DNA of 64,000 nucleotides from Balaenoptera acutorostrata (lineage: Eukaryota; Chordata; Mammalia; Artiodactyla; Balaenopteridae): the NCBI RefSeq assembly GCF_949987535.1, contig NC_080073.1, positions 94,713,344 to 94,777,343 on the forward strand. The letters run 5' to 3'. The translations under genes were made by a program, and so were the position numbers. Under the pieces are notes generated by a model. It had not been told where the DNA came from and did no database searches. It saw nothing but the letters and a program-made list of their open reading frames with translations. Below, piece by piece: positions 23,146-34,542 of this stretch (positions are counted from its first letter, which is position 1; each line of letters starts with the position of its first letter).

Positions 23146-23590
23146 TATTCAGCCCTGTTATACATGAGAATAGCATCTGTCCAGTGAGCTAATAAAACAC
23201 AAGAATATACCTTGGGCTTGAGTCACGTGCAGCGCCTAGCCCAGTGCCGAACACTAAGTAGGTGTTCCATCATCCTTGGGGGTCCACTGACTTGTTTTAA
23301 TGGAGACCAGCTGTAGAGCTGATACACAGTAAAACGATATTTTGAATACTGAATGGACTTCTACCGGCTTCTACCCAACATCTATATATGGTAAGTACAG
23401 GTACAGCAGAAAGTTAAGAGCCTCATTTGCATCTGTTGCTGGAGGAGCTTTGGGGAACTGAGTCTTATTTTTTTCCATTCACCTATGCGTATGTATGTCT
23501 GTGTACGTGTAATGTGTACAATAAAACAAGAATAAAATGTCTTCATTTCTTCCTTCTCTTCCCTCTCCCTGTCTCTCACTGTTCCCACAG

Positions 23591-24121
23591 GTCAGCGTGG
23601 AAGTTTTGGTAGAGTATCCTTTTTTTGTGTTTGGACAGGGCTGGTCATCCTGTTGCCCGGAGAGAACCAGCCAGCTCTTTGATTTGCCGTGTTCTAAACT
23701 CTCCGTTGGGGACGTCTGTATCTCGCTCACCCTCAAGAACCTGAAGAATGGCTCTGTTAAAAAGGGCCAGGCCGTAGATCCCACCAGTGTCCTGCTGAAG
23801 CACTCAAAGACCGACGGCCTCGCGGGCAGTAGACACAGGTACGCCGAGCAGGAAAACGGGATCAATCAGGGAAGTGCCCAGATGCTCTCTGAGAATGGCG
23901 AACTGAAGTTTCCAGAAAAAATAGGATTGCCTGCCGTGCCCTTGCTCACCAAAATAGAACCCAGCAAGCCCGCGGCCACGAGGAAGAGGAGGTGGTCGGC
24001 GCCGGAGAGCCGCAAACTGGAGAAGTCGGAAGACGAGCCACCTTTGACTCTTCCTAAGCCTTCTCTCATTTCTCAGGAGGTTAAGATTTGCATTGAAGGC
24101 CGCTCTAATGTAGGCAAGTAG
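23591..24121 (+). CDS. ATXN1: ATXN1 terminal coding exon (residues 634-809)
   Basis: This exon completes ataxin-1. It opens with VSVEVLVEYP, the second half of the AXH domain (to about residue 690), a fold that mediates dimerisation, RNA binding and contact with Capicua. The C-terminal region follows, with the basic nuclear-localisation motif RKRRW and, directly after it, Ser769. This serine is equivalent to human Ser776 in the RRWSAP site, whose phosphorylation controls 14-3-3 and U2AF65 binding. The protein ends GRSNVGK and TAG at 24119-24121. There are 176 codons plus stop, in frame with the first coding exon, giving 809 residues in total. No frameshift or missing key residue is seen. Confidence 0.97.
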   Translation, partial: VSVEVLVEYPFFVFGQGWSSCCPERTSQLFDLPCSKLSVGDVCISLTLKNLKNGSVKKGQAVDPTSVLLKHSKTDGLAGSRHRYAEQENGINQGSAQMLSENGELKFPEKIGLPAVPLLTKIEPSKPAATRKRRWSAPESRKLEKSEDEPPLTLPKPSLISQEVKICIEGRSNVGK

Positions 24122-24177
24122 AGGCCGTGTGGGGAAAGGAAATCTGGCCCTCCTTTATCATTTGTATCCAGATTACT

Positions 24178-24185
24178 GTACTGTA
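24178..24185 (+). promoter_or_regulatory. miR-101 8-mer site, 3'UTR
   Basis: GTACTGTA is a full 8-mer match to the miR-101 seed, 57 bases after the ATXN1 stop. miR-101 is a reported ATXN1 repressor. Weaker 7-mer copies (GTACTGT) occur at 25076-25082 and 27551-27557. Confidence 0.55.
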
Positions 24186-25243
24186 GGCTAAATAACACAG
24201 TATTTACATGTTATCCTCTTACTTTAGGGTTCTGTTATAACCTTGTCCTTAGAGTTACAGCGGGGGTTGGGCAGGAGATGGTGCATATGCTTTTTCCACG
24301 CGTGTCTCTCAGCGGGTGGGCAGGCAGGGGCTGGGGCAGGTCCAGCCCGGGCTCTGGGCGGGCGTCCTGGTGGAAATGAACGTGGCCCCATGGTGCCTGC
24401 CTTTTCTAGCAGTGCAGATGCACCCATGGGGTGCCGACTTCTCCCAGTTTCGGGACGACGGGCTGCAGGGGGTGCGTGCGTGCGTGCAAGTGAGGGTGCC
24501 CGGGTGCCACGGCAGGTGAGGGTCTCTTTCTCTCTGCCTCCCTCTCTCTTGCTCTCAGCACGGGATTGGAGGTCCAGGGGAACGTCCTCATGAGGTTCTC
24601 ACGTGCAAAATCAGCATCAGGACCCCAGGTTCAGGGCATCCCAGAGAGGCCGTCAGACAGCAGATGGAAAACTAACCGTGTAAAGGAACATTTTTTTTTC
24701 CTCCAACATATTTTACAATAAAAGCGACTTTTAATCATAGAGATATATATTCCCCCCATGGGGCCTGACTGCACTGATATTTTTTTAAAGAGCAACTGCC
24801 ACCCGTGGGATTTCGTTTCTGCTTTACTAGTGCAGTGATGTCTCCAGGGCATCGTGGGCAGGGCAGCCCCTGCTGCCATCGCTCCGCACCTGGGAGGTGG
24901 TGGGCAGCAGGGGTGGCGGAGAGTGAAACCCTCCCTGGTCTCTGTGCAGTGTTAGGAAAACCAATCAGGTTAATTGCATTGACTTCACTCCCAAGAGATA
25001 GACACAAACTGCCCTTCAAGAGAGCCGCGGAAGCTCTTCGCATTGGGTTTGCAAATCTTCTGTCTTTTAACTCTAGTACTGTTTATAGTTCATGACTATG
25101 GACAACTCGGGTGCCACTTTTTTCAGATTCCAGTGTGACGTGAGGAATTAGATTTTGAAGATGAGCATATATATTACTATCTCTAAGCACTTAAAATGCT
25201 GTTCACACTTTATTACCAAGCATCTTGGTCTCTCATTCAACAA

Positions 25244-25251
25244 GTACTGTA
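25244..25251 (+). promoter_or_regulatory. second miR-101 8-mer site
   Basis: GTACTGTA again, in AT-rich 3'UTR sequence. With the copy near the stop codon it makes a pair of full 8-mer sites for the same microRNA. Confidence 0.55.
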
Positions 25252-25586
25252 TCTCACTTTAAACTCTTTGGGAAGAAAAACTAAGTTGCTTTCTTTTTTT
25301 TCAACACTGTAACTACATTTCAGCTCTGCAGAGTTTCTCACGGAGCAAGATGTTGAAAGTTTCAATGTGGTTTAATGGGATGAATGTGAATTTTGAACTA
25401 GTATGTGACAATGAATGACCACCAAGTACAGCCTGACAGGAGGCACTCTTCACTTTGATGTTTGAGAAGGAATTAAAAGCATATGCAGAGCTGGCAGAGG
25501 AACTGAGAGGAAAGGGATGGAAAAAAGAATACTCACTTTTGTCCAGTGTTTTTCTTTTTAAGACGAACTTTTAAAGAACCTTGCGA

Positions 25587-25594
25587 TTTGCACA
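25587..25594 (+). promoter_or_regulatory. miR-19 8-mer site 1
   Basis: TTTGCACA is a full 8-mer complement of the miR-19 seed. miR-19 is a known ATXN1 regulator. Confidence 0.55.
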
Positions 25595-28342
25595 TCTTGA
25601 GTTTATAATTTGTGTGATATTCCTGCAGTTTTTATCCAATAACATTGTGGGAAAGGTTTGGGGGACTGAACGAGCATAAATAAATGTAGCAAAATTACTT
25701 TCTAACCTGCCTAAACTCTAGGCCATTTTATAAGGTTATGTTCCTTTCAGAATTCATTTTGGTCTTCTTACCACATCTGTCACATAAAACCAGGTCTTAG
25801 CAGGACAACTCTGAGAATTTTCTTCAGATTCATTGAGAGAGTTTTCCATAAAGACATTTATGTATGTGAGCAAGTTTTTTTTTTAAAAAAAGAAAACGAT
25901 TACTTTATTGTTGTTGTTACTGATGTTATTTTCAGAATGACTTTTATTTTTCCATCTGAAATCAAATCAAGATTTAATGTTTGGTACAAACCCAGAAAGG
26001 GTATTTCACAGTTGAAACCTTTTATTCCCAGAGATCTGAAATATTGTTTGTGGGTTTTGCGTGTGCATTTTAAAGTGCTTTAAAAAAAAAAAAAAGTTTT
26101 ATAAGGAGGGAGAAATTTTTAAATATTCTTACTTGGAATGGCTGCAACTTACCTGATTTTTTTTTTTTTTTACCATTGAGAATAGTACTTTTTCCATTTC
26201 ACAAATTAAAAAAAAATTCTAATGTCAACCCACATTTTGGCTATCTAGTATTCACATTTAGCTCTCAGCAGAACTAATGATTTTTACAAACCATTTTCTG
26301 GGGTGTACCAAAAACATTGGAATAGGTTTAGAATAGCTAGATCCAGCCCTTGACTTTCTTTGATTTTCATTCCCCTCTCAGCATGCTAGCAGAGAGCTGG
26401 GCGAGTCCTTTCTTGCAGTCATATTGCTTATTTAGTGCTGTATTTTTTTAAATGTCTCTGTTCAGAGAACTTGCTTAATCTTCCATATATTCTGCTCAGG
26501 GCACTTGCAATTATTAGGCTTTGTTTTTCTTTTTGTTTTGATGGTAAGAGGAATATGGGGCTGCCATTATAGACTTCGTCCTCATCAGTACCACTCATTA
26601 CAGCAACTCACGTGGACTCAGAGAAACACCCACCACCTTTTGGCTTCTTTCGAGTATGGAACTAACTGGATCCACACCTCCAACACTAAAATGGGAAAAC
26701 ATAACATGGTTTGGAGCAATAGGGGCATCATCATCGTTTTTGTGCTTCTATTTCAGGTATAGGAATTATCAAATAATTGGTTCTTTCTAAACATGGTCCC
26801 ATTTCACTTTCTTGCTTCTTTAGCATGTGCAATACTTTCCGTGCCAATAGAGTCTGATCAACGTGCTCTAGAGAAAGCTCAGACCCTTTTGGCTTTTTCC
26901 TTACTCGGTCCCTCTTTCCTGTTCTGGCCAGAGAAGGGCTGGAAGGAAGGAGCCAGGAAGGGGAGGGCCTCCTGCTGCGTGTTTGCCCTGCTGCGGATGC
27001 CGAATCCTGGGGCAGGGGGCTTGCTTCCGGGAGCCCTGTCTGTCGCCTTGTTGCAGAAAGAGCAAGCAAAGGAGGTGGAAGGGGAGAACAGCACTTCCCC
27101 TGTCACCAAGAGGAATAGTGAATGTGCAGTGCAGACAGGAGGGAGACAGAGTCCTTTCTGAGGCACACTCTGGAGCAGTGTAGTGCCAGGATCAACCCAT
27201 GTTCCACGATCTTTTCCGCCAGTGGGCAGGTCTGTGTCCTTGAGACTTCGAGCCGAGCCTCTGGGCGTGGGCAGGAAGCGTGGCCCGCCGTGTGCGCGCC
27301 TTCCAAGCGTCCGGCCGGTGGCTACGGAGGGGGCCACCTGCGAACAATGGTCACCACTCCTTTGTGGCAGCTCTCTCTTCACATAGGAAGAACATCCAGA
27401 GGACAAGGGCATCCTCTTGTTTGCAGAGAGTGGCGAGCCCCAAGGCTCCCAGAGCAGCCTTTGTCACTGCGCCTGCGTAGCCGACCTAACAATGACAGGC
27501 ATAGAAACCCTTCCGTGCCGTGCAGCTTACGAGGATCAGCGTGTGCCTCTGTACTGTGTCCACTTTGCAATATTTACTGAACCCGTCTTTTCGTTCTCCT
27601 TTCTTTCCTGTTTTCCATTTTGAAACTAATAACAGCAGGCCTTTTGCGTTTACAGTGGAACACAATCACCAAGAAATTAGTCAGGGCGAAAAGAAAAAAA
27701 ATACCAACCAACAAACAAGAACCTCTCTTTATAGGGATTTCTAAATATATAAAATGACTGTTCCTTCCTTAGAATGTTTTAACTTAAGAATTATTTCAGT
27801 TTGTCTGGGCCACATTGGGGGTGAGCTGGGGATACAGAGATGGATACCACTTACCTCAAATCTTCTGAAGTGGAAATCCAAAATTGCTTTTTCATTTGGA
27901 CGTTCAGGATAATTTTCTATGTTGGTCAATTTTTTGTCTTTTCCAACTCACCCAGTTTGTTTTGGGATGATTTTATTTTTTTTTCATTGCTGTCGTCAAT
28001 CCCATTTCTCACTCTGAATCATGACCCTTTGTGTTTTCTGTTCGGTGAGTGTGTTGGGTTTTGTCCCCCACCGGGAAGTGGCGGCACCCCTCCTTCTCCC
28101 CTCTAAGGAACTCTGCGGAACCTTTCACACCTCTAACTCAGGGACGGGGCTGGCGTGTGTGTGTGGTACACTGATGTGTCCAGAAGCAGCACTTTGACTG
28201 TTCTGGAGTAGGGTTGTACAACTTCAAGGAATGTTTGGATTTCCTGCATCTTGTGCATTTCTCCTTAGATACTGCATAGATTGCAATATAATGCTGCATG
28301 TTCAAGATGAACAGTAGCTCCTAGTAATCATAAAATCCACTC

Positions 28343-28350
28343 TTTGCACA
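28343..28350 (+). promoter_or_regulatory. miR-19 8-mer site 2
   Basis: A second TTTGCACA. A nearby TTTGCACT at 28676-28683 is a 7-mer miR-19 site that also contains a miR-130 seed match (TTGCACT). Confidence 0.55.
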
Positions 28351-29005
28351 TAGTTTGATCTTTACTGAAATACGTTGCCAAAATTTATTTTTGTTGTGGT
28401 GTAGTTTTGGAATTTTTGTTTGTTTTTTTTTTTAAGGAAACAATTGATAATACCCTTTAACATCTGTGACTACTAAGGAAACCTATTTCATAGAGAGAGA
28501 AAAAAATCTCAAATGCTTTTGAAGACACTAATGCCATGCTATTTCAGATCTGGGTGAAGAAGCAGAGCTCTGTGGACTGAAGGCCAGGCTTTTTGAGCTG
28601 TGTTGGTTGTCATGGCTACTGTTTCATGAACTGCAAGCAGCTCAACAAACCATGGTCTGTTTTCTCCTAAAACCCTTTGCACTTCCTATCTCCTAGTCAC
28701 CCGTGATGATCCCAGGTGAAAATAGGGCCAGTGGTCTCTGTGGCCCAATCCAGCTTCTTCGGGGTGATGTGAAAGCAAAGGGAATTATGCTTTTTGGTTT
28801 TTAAAGTGAAGTGGAGGTCTCTGCTTCCACCTTGTTTTCAACCCAGAATTTCTGAAATAGAGAATTTTAAGAACACATCCAGTAATAACTATACAGAGAA
28901 TATACTTTTTTATAAAGCACATGCATATGCCATTGTGTTGGGTTGGTTTCCTCTTTTTTTCCATGGACAGTGTTGTGTTTCTGTTGATAGGGAAACTCCA
29001 AACTG

Positions 29006-29013
29006 TTTGCACA
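29006..29013 (+). promoter_or_regulatory. miR-19 8-mer site 3
   Basis: A third TTTGCACA in the same 3'UTR. One more 7-mer (TTTGCAC) lies at 30852-30858. Confidence 0.55.
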
Positions 29014-29346
29014 CCTCTACTCCGGAGCTGAGATTTCTTTTACATAGATGACCTCGCTTCAAATATGTTACCTTACTGATAGGATCTTTTCTTGTAGCAC
29101 TATACCTTGTGGGATTTTTTTTTTTTTAATGTACACCTAATTTGAGAAGCTGAAGAAAAAAAACTTCGAAGCGCTCACTTTGAGGAGTACAGGTAATGTT
29201 TTTAAAAATTGCACAAAAGAAAAATGAATGTCGAAATGATTCATTCAGTGTTTGAAAGATATGGATCTGTTGAAACAATGAGTTTCATACCTTGTTTGTA
29301 AAAAAAGAAGAAAAAAAGCATAAAGGTTGAAAGTTACATGTTTTTT

Positions 29347-29354
29347 TGTATATA
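29347..29354 (+). promoter_or_regulatory. Pumilio response element
   Basis: TGTATATA fits the PUM consensus TGTANATA exactly and is the only copy I found in the 3'UTR. PUM1 is known to bind ATXN1 mRNA and lower ataxin-1 level, so this is the likely site. Confidence 0.6.
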
Positions 29355-30972
29355 GAAATGTGTCATGTCTAAATGATCAGATTTGTATGGTTATGGCCTG
29401 GAAGAATTACTACGTAAAAGGCTCTTCAACTATACCTATGCTTCCTCTATGTTTCTGTTACATAGAACCCTCTTCTGAGGGAGAGTAACTCTGTATTCTG
29501 CGATTTGAGAATACTCTTCATTCCTATGCCGAAAGTACTTCTCTGAGCTCCCTTCTTAAACTCTTAAGCCATTGCAACTCCTTTTTCTTCAGAGATGATG
29601 ATTGACATTTTCAGCACTTCCTGTTCCAATAAACCCAAAGAATATAATTCTGAACAAGAAGTGTTTGTAACAAGGGATCCTAGCTACCAAGAAAACAGGA
29701 CTCATTACGAGGACACACACAAAAAAACATTCAGCCTTCTTTCCCCCCAACACCTCAGTTTAATGGGGGGTGGGGTAAAACAAGGATTTCAGTTGAAATG
29801 CCTCATTTTACTTTGGTTTTGATTTTTCTTTACTATTTAAGAGGCCAAAATAAATGTGGAGCAACTTCTCAGAAGTCATATTCTGTCCAGAAATCAAGCT
29901 AGCCAGCAGAAACTGGACAGCTGGGGGGATATTGAGCAAATCCCCCTCCAATTCTTAAATTCAGAATCTCAGCCCTTCCCTTACTTACATGCAATGTTTC
30001 TGGTAGCTGACATTTACCTGTACGGTGGCGGGAGGGAACAGCGGCTTCAGTTTTTCATATCCTCATGACTCGCATACAAATGGTTCAGCTGTATTAAAAT
30101 TAAGTGCTTTGGGCCAATAGGTAGTATCTATACAGTAACCGTCTCTTAAGAATTTCTGTCACTTTTCTTATCTGAAAGGACTCCAGTCTTCCACTGCAGA
30201 TAATTGGAGATTTCACCCAAGTTTTCTTTCCCTTTAGTTTGTTCGTTTGCTGTTGGGATGGCCGATGAGCCAGTCTCCTTTTCCATGGCCAGTCTGAAGG
30301 CCCCCTTTGGAAGCGCTGTTTACAGTCATCCTTGCCGAGGTAACATTCTGTCCTCTGGAATAGCAAATCTGAGCGGTTACCAAGCTGGGTGTGTAGGTTT
30401 CCTCTGCTTCTTACACGAATCACCTACTCTTAAATCATCCGGTCCAGGAGTGGGGTGAATTCTTTAGTCAGTGAACATTAAACTTGATACCTGTGCATTC
30501 AGTTCTGTGAATAACTGCCCTTTTGGCCTTTCGGGGAGGTTTCTTCCCCCTCAGCCTTCACTGCTCCCTGTAAACCCAAATCAGTGTCAGCTGAAAGGCT
30601 CCAGTTGAGCCCAGCCAGTATTCGTGGTGGCCTTCGGTTAAGACGAGAGTCCTAATTTCTAGCCAGTGGGGTCCTGGTCCCAGAGCCATCTCTGAGAGTC
30701 GCACTGTTGTATTTTTTAATGTCAGCTCACGACCCACCAACCTCCCAATCATACGCCTCCCACCGGCCAAGGGAAAAGAGACACTAGAACTCTGAGGGCA
30801 CTATCAGACTGACATGGCCAGTACAGAGGAGAACGAGGGAAGGAATGATGTTTTGCACCTTATTGAAAAGAAAATTTTAAGTGCATACATAGTTAAGAGC
30901 TTTTATTGTGACAGGAGAACTTTTTTCCATATGCGTGCATACTCTCTGTAATTCCAGTGTAAAATATTGTAC

Positions 30973-30980
30973 TTGCACTA
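30973..30980 (+). promoter_or_regulatory. miR-130/301 8-mer site
   Basis: TTGCACTA matches the full miR-130 family seed, about 290 bases before the transcript end, a favourable position for microRNA action. Confidence 0.5.
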
Positions 30981-31241
30981 GCTTTTTTAAAACAAATATT
31001 AAAAAAAAATGGAAGAATTCATATTCTATTTTCTAATCGTGGTGTGTCTATTTGTAGGATACACTCGAGTCTGTTTATTGAATTTTATGGTCCCTTTCTT
31101 TGATGGTGCTTGCAGGTTTTCTAGGTAGAAATTATTTCATTATTATAATAAAACAATGTTTGATTCAAAATTTGAACAAAATTGTTTTAAATAAATTGTC
31201 TGTATACCAGTACAAGTTTATTGTTTCAGTATACTCGTACT

Positions 31242-31247
31242 AATAAA
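31242..31247 (+). terminator. ATXN1: ATXN1 distal poly(A) signal
   Basis: AATAAA is followed about 20 bases later by GT-rich sequence (tgtgtctttgccttgtgtc), a normal cleavage arrangement, so cleavage is expected near 31262-31268. Upstream AATAAA copies at 31147-31152 and 31190-31195 may serve as alternatives. Confidence 0.75.
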
Positions 31248-31265
31248 ATAACAGTGCCAATTGCA

Positions 31266-34100
31266 AATGTGTCTTTGCCTTGTGTCAGGTCCTCGGAGAA
31301 AGATGAGGCTATGGTCGTAATTCCTCCCTCTTAATCTGTCATCACTGGGTAGGTTTGTGGTGGGGAGGGTGATGTAAGGCATTGCCTTTCCTACTGATTT
31401 TGGGGGTGGGGAGAGGGTTGGTCTTGCTTGAGATGAGATTCTGAGATAAAAGGCATGTTTCAACATCTGATGTCTTGGCTTGTTGCGTTCATGTTTATTT
31501 CTCCTATCTGAACATTGCTGTTTGCAAGAGATAACTGTTTCTCAGCAGTCTTTGGCATCTTTGTTGGCTCGTATAGCATTATCCATTCATTTCTGTACAA
31601 TTTTGCTGTACACTGGTTAGTTGTCTGAAAGTGGAAAGTTCATTCATGTTTCCTGTAGTTCATGCCTGTTTGTTAGAAACTCAGAGGTTTGCACGGTGCC
31701 GAGTCTCAGCTAGATGAGGCTCAGCAGTTGCCCCAGAAACTAATTCCTCCAGGGTCCAAGCAGGTGAAGCCCTCTGCCCGCATCTGCACGCGTGGCTAGC
31801 AAATCCTTCCAGCCCTAAGGTTCTGCAGAGCTGGAAGAGAGCTCTCGGCATTAATAAATCCAGAGTTGTCGCTTAGCCCAGGCAGGGACGGGTAACTGCT
31901 TTCCTGTTACTGCCTTCTTGCTTCATGGATGGGGACCTCTCACCAGGACTCTCCTTTAGGACTTAAGAGTTGAGGTTCCGACGCATTGTTAATGCTAGTG
32001 TGTGAGAGAGAGAACGTTGGTGTGTAAACTAGCAGTGATGAGCTGAGCCTTGTAACCCAGACAAGAAGGCTGCCCAAGTCCTCGTCCCCCAGAGCATTCT
32101 GGGCCGACGTGGGCAAGTCTGGCGAAGCAGTCTGAACCGCTGCCTTCCCTGCTGTTTGTTTTAATATTAGATGCTAAAGGTCCTGACACGTTTGGGGTCC
32201 AGTAGCTGTGAGACTTACCTGAAGCAGTCAAACTGATGATTAGAGAAAAGCCTTTGCTTCACATGCTGCAATGAGGCAGACCTTGAAGCCGCCAGCAGCA
32301 CGGCAGGAGCCCACAGGTGGAGCCGCCTAAGGTGAATGGCATCTAGTCACGGGCACCCACCCCTGCACAGGAAGCCCTGCAGTCAGCAGGGTCTGAGGGC
32401 TGCTCCAGGGAAGGATCGCCCATGCCCACGGCTACTAGAGGCAAGAGATGAACTTGCAGAGGGTGAGGGGGCCTTAGAAGTGAAACCTCTGCTTCACAAT
32501 GATCCTGATGAGCTTTTGGCTTCTGCAGTCACTCACGTTTTCGCTCCCCTAAAAACCAGGTGAGCGAGGGACCTGCCTTCCCGCCTTCGTGGAAACAGAG
32601 CAGGTAGCCTGCAAAATCTCTGCACAAGATGGATCAAGCAGGTGCACATCACCATGGAGAGGACCGCCCAAAGGGATGCCGTTGCGTGCTCCACACTGAT
32701 GGGAGAAGGTGACCCCAAGCCAAGACCAGGAGTATGGAGAAGGATGCCATTCTGGAAGTTTCCTTATTACTTACTGCTGGTCCATTTTAATGGATTTAAG
32801 ACTTCTCCACTTCTCTCCCTTATTTTGCAAATAAAGAATCTCTTACAGCTAACACGCTCAAGGGCTCAAGTGTAAAACACGTCTTCCACAGGAACAGCAT
32901 GGGGCTCATACCTCAGACAAGCAGACAGAAGAGGTGGGGTGCCTCCAGCAATGCCCCACATCTTGCTTGATGTTCCGCATCCTTTAGACCCTCATCTCAA
33001 ATGTGTAGCCATTCATGTTTCTACAAGTATAAGAAGTATTCTGAATGGATTTAGGAGCAAAAAGCATTACAACGGAGTTCAAGTTGCTGGATCTTTAAAG
33101 GTATTCTTCTAGGACTAAACTCGGACCTGTAAGTTCCTGGAGTGCCATGGTTTGGTTGGATTCCTCATACGGTGTCGGTCACCATGGACATCAGGCAATT
33201 AATTCGCTCTTACGCAGTAGGAATGTATGGCTCCTTTCTGCTCCAGGGCTGTCACTTGTCTTTTCAAAGAAAATTTAACTCCTGTATCTGCTTCTTCAGC
33301 CTCGTTTAAAAGGAGATAAAGTAAAACATCCTGGGCTGCATACACTTCCCAGTCCTAATATTCAAATAATGCTTCAAAAGAAGTGGCCGGTCATCATTAA
33401 TTCATCCGTGTTCACTGTTTAGACAAGTGTCACAGTGGACTGCTGTGGGATTCCCGCCAAGGCCACAGGTGCTTTCTCCAAGGAAGTACCATTGTCACCA
33501 ATGAACAGACCCTTATACAGTAGTGCCCAGTGGTCCTTCCTGGAAACGGTGACAAGGGAACGGTTCTATCTCAGATTTTAAACCTGCTCAAAGTTTTGGT
33601 TGTTTTCCAGTGGGACTCTACCTGCCAACTTTTCAGTGGATAACCTTTCAATAAAAGATCCCATGGAACTTCAAAATAATATTCTGTCTTTGAGAGGCCA
33701 ACCTCACGAGCCAGAACTGAGGAGGAGAGGGAAGAGATGGAGCAAAACAAACCAAATGAAAAAGCAGGACAGGGACAGCTTCCTAGAAGCAGCACCAAAT
33801 GCAGCAATAGAGGACCTGCTCCCAAAAGGCACGTGCAGGGAAGGTGGTGGAAACGTGTCACCGCACCTTGGGGGCACCTGCCGGAAACCAATTCTTCAGG
33901 TTCACCTGTCAACTGCTTTTGTTCTTTTCCAGCAACCGAAAGCTGGATGGAGGGGATGCCGGTTCCTCTAGCTGCGGTTCCCCCCAATCCTCCCCTCCCG
34001 CCCTCCCCTCCCCAGGTACCTTGACCGCTAAAAGCCAAGCGTGGGAAGAAGGCAGAAAACCCCCCAGCTCCCCCGACCACTTGGTCCTGCAAATGCAGAC
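31266..34100. other. gap between convergent ATXN1 and GMPR 3' ends
   Basis: This is about 2.8 kb with no recognised gene. It contains short chance frames on both strands, for example 33571-34116, and no protein family I recognise. The only canonical - strand poly(A) signal (TTTATT on +) I noticed is far away near 31490. Confidence 0.6.
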
Positions 34101-34129
34101 TCCAGCACTCAGGCAAGTCTTCATAGCAT

Positions 34130-34135
34130 TATATT
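34130..34135 (-). terminator. GMPR: possible GMPR poly(A) signal (AATATA variant)
   Basis: On the - strand AATATA lies about 230 bases after the GMPR stop codon. No canonical AATAAA or ATTAAA was seen in this orientation nearby. The GMPR 3'UTR would then be roughly 250 bases long. This is a guess from sequence only. Confidence 0.35.
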
Positions 34136-34361
34136 AAAGTGAAACCATTTTCTTAAAAAAAAGAAAAGGAAAAGGCGTGAGTGTTACTTTTAACAAGGAG
34201 GTTACACGTTCCGGGCAGCTAAGCTCCAAGCGCTGAGCCAGGAAGTGCCTTGCTTCTGGGATCAGCCAGAAACTCTGCTGTCACAGGAGGAGGGGGATGG
34301 GAAAGCAGGCATGTGCGGACGCTTCCGGCGGCTGGAGGTCGTCTCGTCCTTGATCTCGAGG

Positions 34362-34542
34362 TTAGCTGAACACGGTGTTGTGCTGCTGGGTCACCCGGAT
34401 GAACGTCGCCCTCCTGCTGAGCTCTTTGAGTTTGGCGGCCCCTACATAGGTGCAGGTAGACCTCAGTCCCCCGAGAATGTCCAGAATAGTGTTCTCGACA
34501 TCCCCTTTGTAAGGCACTTCCACGGTCTTGCCCTCAGAGGCT
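34362..34542 (-). CDS. GMPR: GMPR last coding exon (residues 287-345)
   Basis: GMP reductase 1 converts GMP to IMP and ammonia with NADPH in the purine salvage pathway and is a cytosolic tetramer of (beta/alpha)8 barrels. The exon starts at 34542 after cttccag; its first base completes the Arg286 codon. It reads [13 protein letters not shown]...[11 protein letters not shown] and ends with TAA (34364-34362). Glu289 of the catalytic Thr188/Glu289 pair is in ASEG. All 59 residues and the stop are in frame with the preceding exon. The C terminus matches the usual mammalian 345-residue enzyme. Confidence 0.96.

Larger units (their letters stand above)
9442..23590 (+). other. ATXN1: ATXN1 intron between the two coding exons
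   Basis: The donor is CAG|gtaacg at 9442. The acceptor follows a long pyrimidine tract (about 23540-23585) ending cccacag at 23590. The intron is phase 0 and 14,149 bases long, and it interrupts the AXH domain. It contains an old antisense LINE piece, one CHR SINE, a Tigger-like element, L2 and MIR fragments and a TG/CG microsatellite, each listed separately. Stretches not listed (9.7-14.0, 15.5-17.2, 17.5-19.9 and 23.2-23.5 kb) show no gene; only short stop-bounded frames occur there. Confidence 0.93.
24122..31265 (+). other. ATXN1: ATXN1 long 3' untranslated region
   Basis: The sequence from the stop codon to the last poly(A) signal has few recognisable repeats, many A- and T-runs and no credible ORF. 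This is as expected for the roughly 7-kb ATXN1 3'UTR known from human. It carries seed matches for miR-101, miR-19 and miR-130, the microRNAs reported to co-repress ATXN1, and one perfect Pumilio motif. The end at about 31265 is set by AATAAA at 31242-31247 followed by a GT-rich stretch; two further AATAAA signals lie at 31147 and 31190. Frames such as 26793-27161 or 27122-27580 are chance openings in this UTR. Confidence 0.85.

Noticed and set aside
26793..27580. Overlapping frames on both strands at 26.8-27.6 kb
   Set aside because: They lie inside the ATXN1 3'UTR, have low-complexity composition and no recognisable domain.
33571..34137. Frames of 95-181 codons between the genes
   Set aside because: Both strands are open at the same place because of composition; no similarity seen and no splice or start support.
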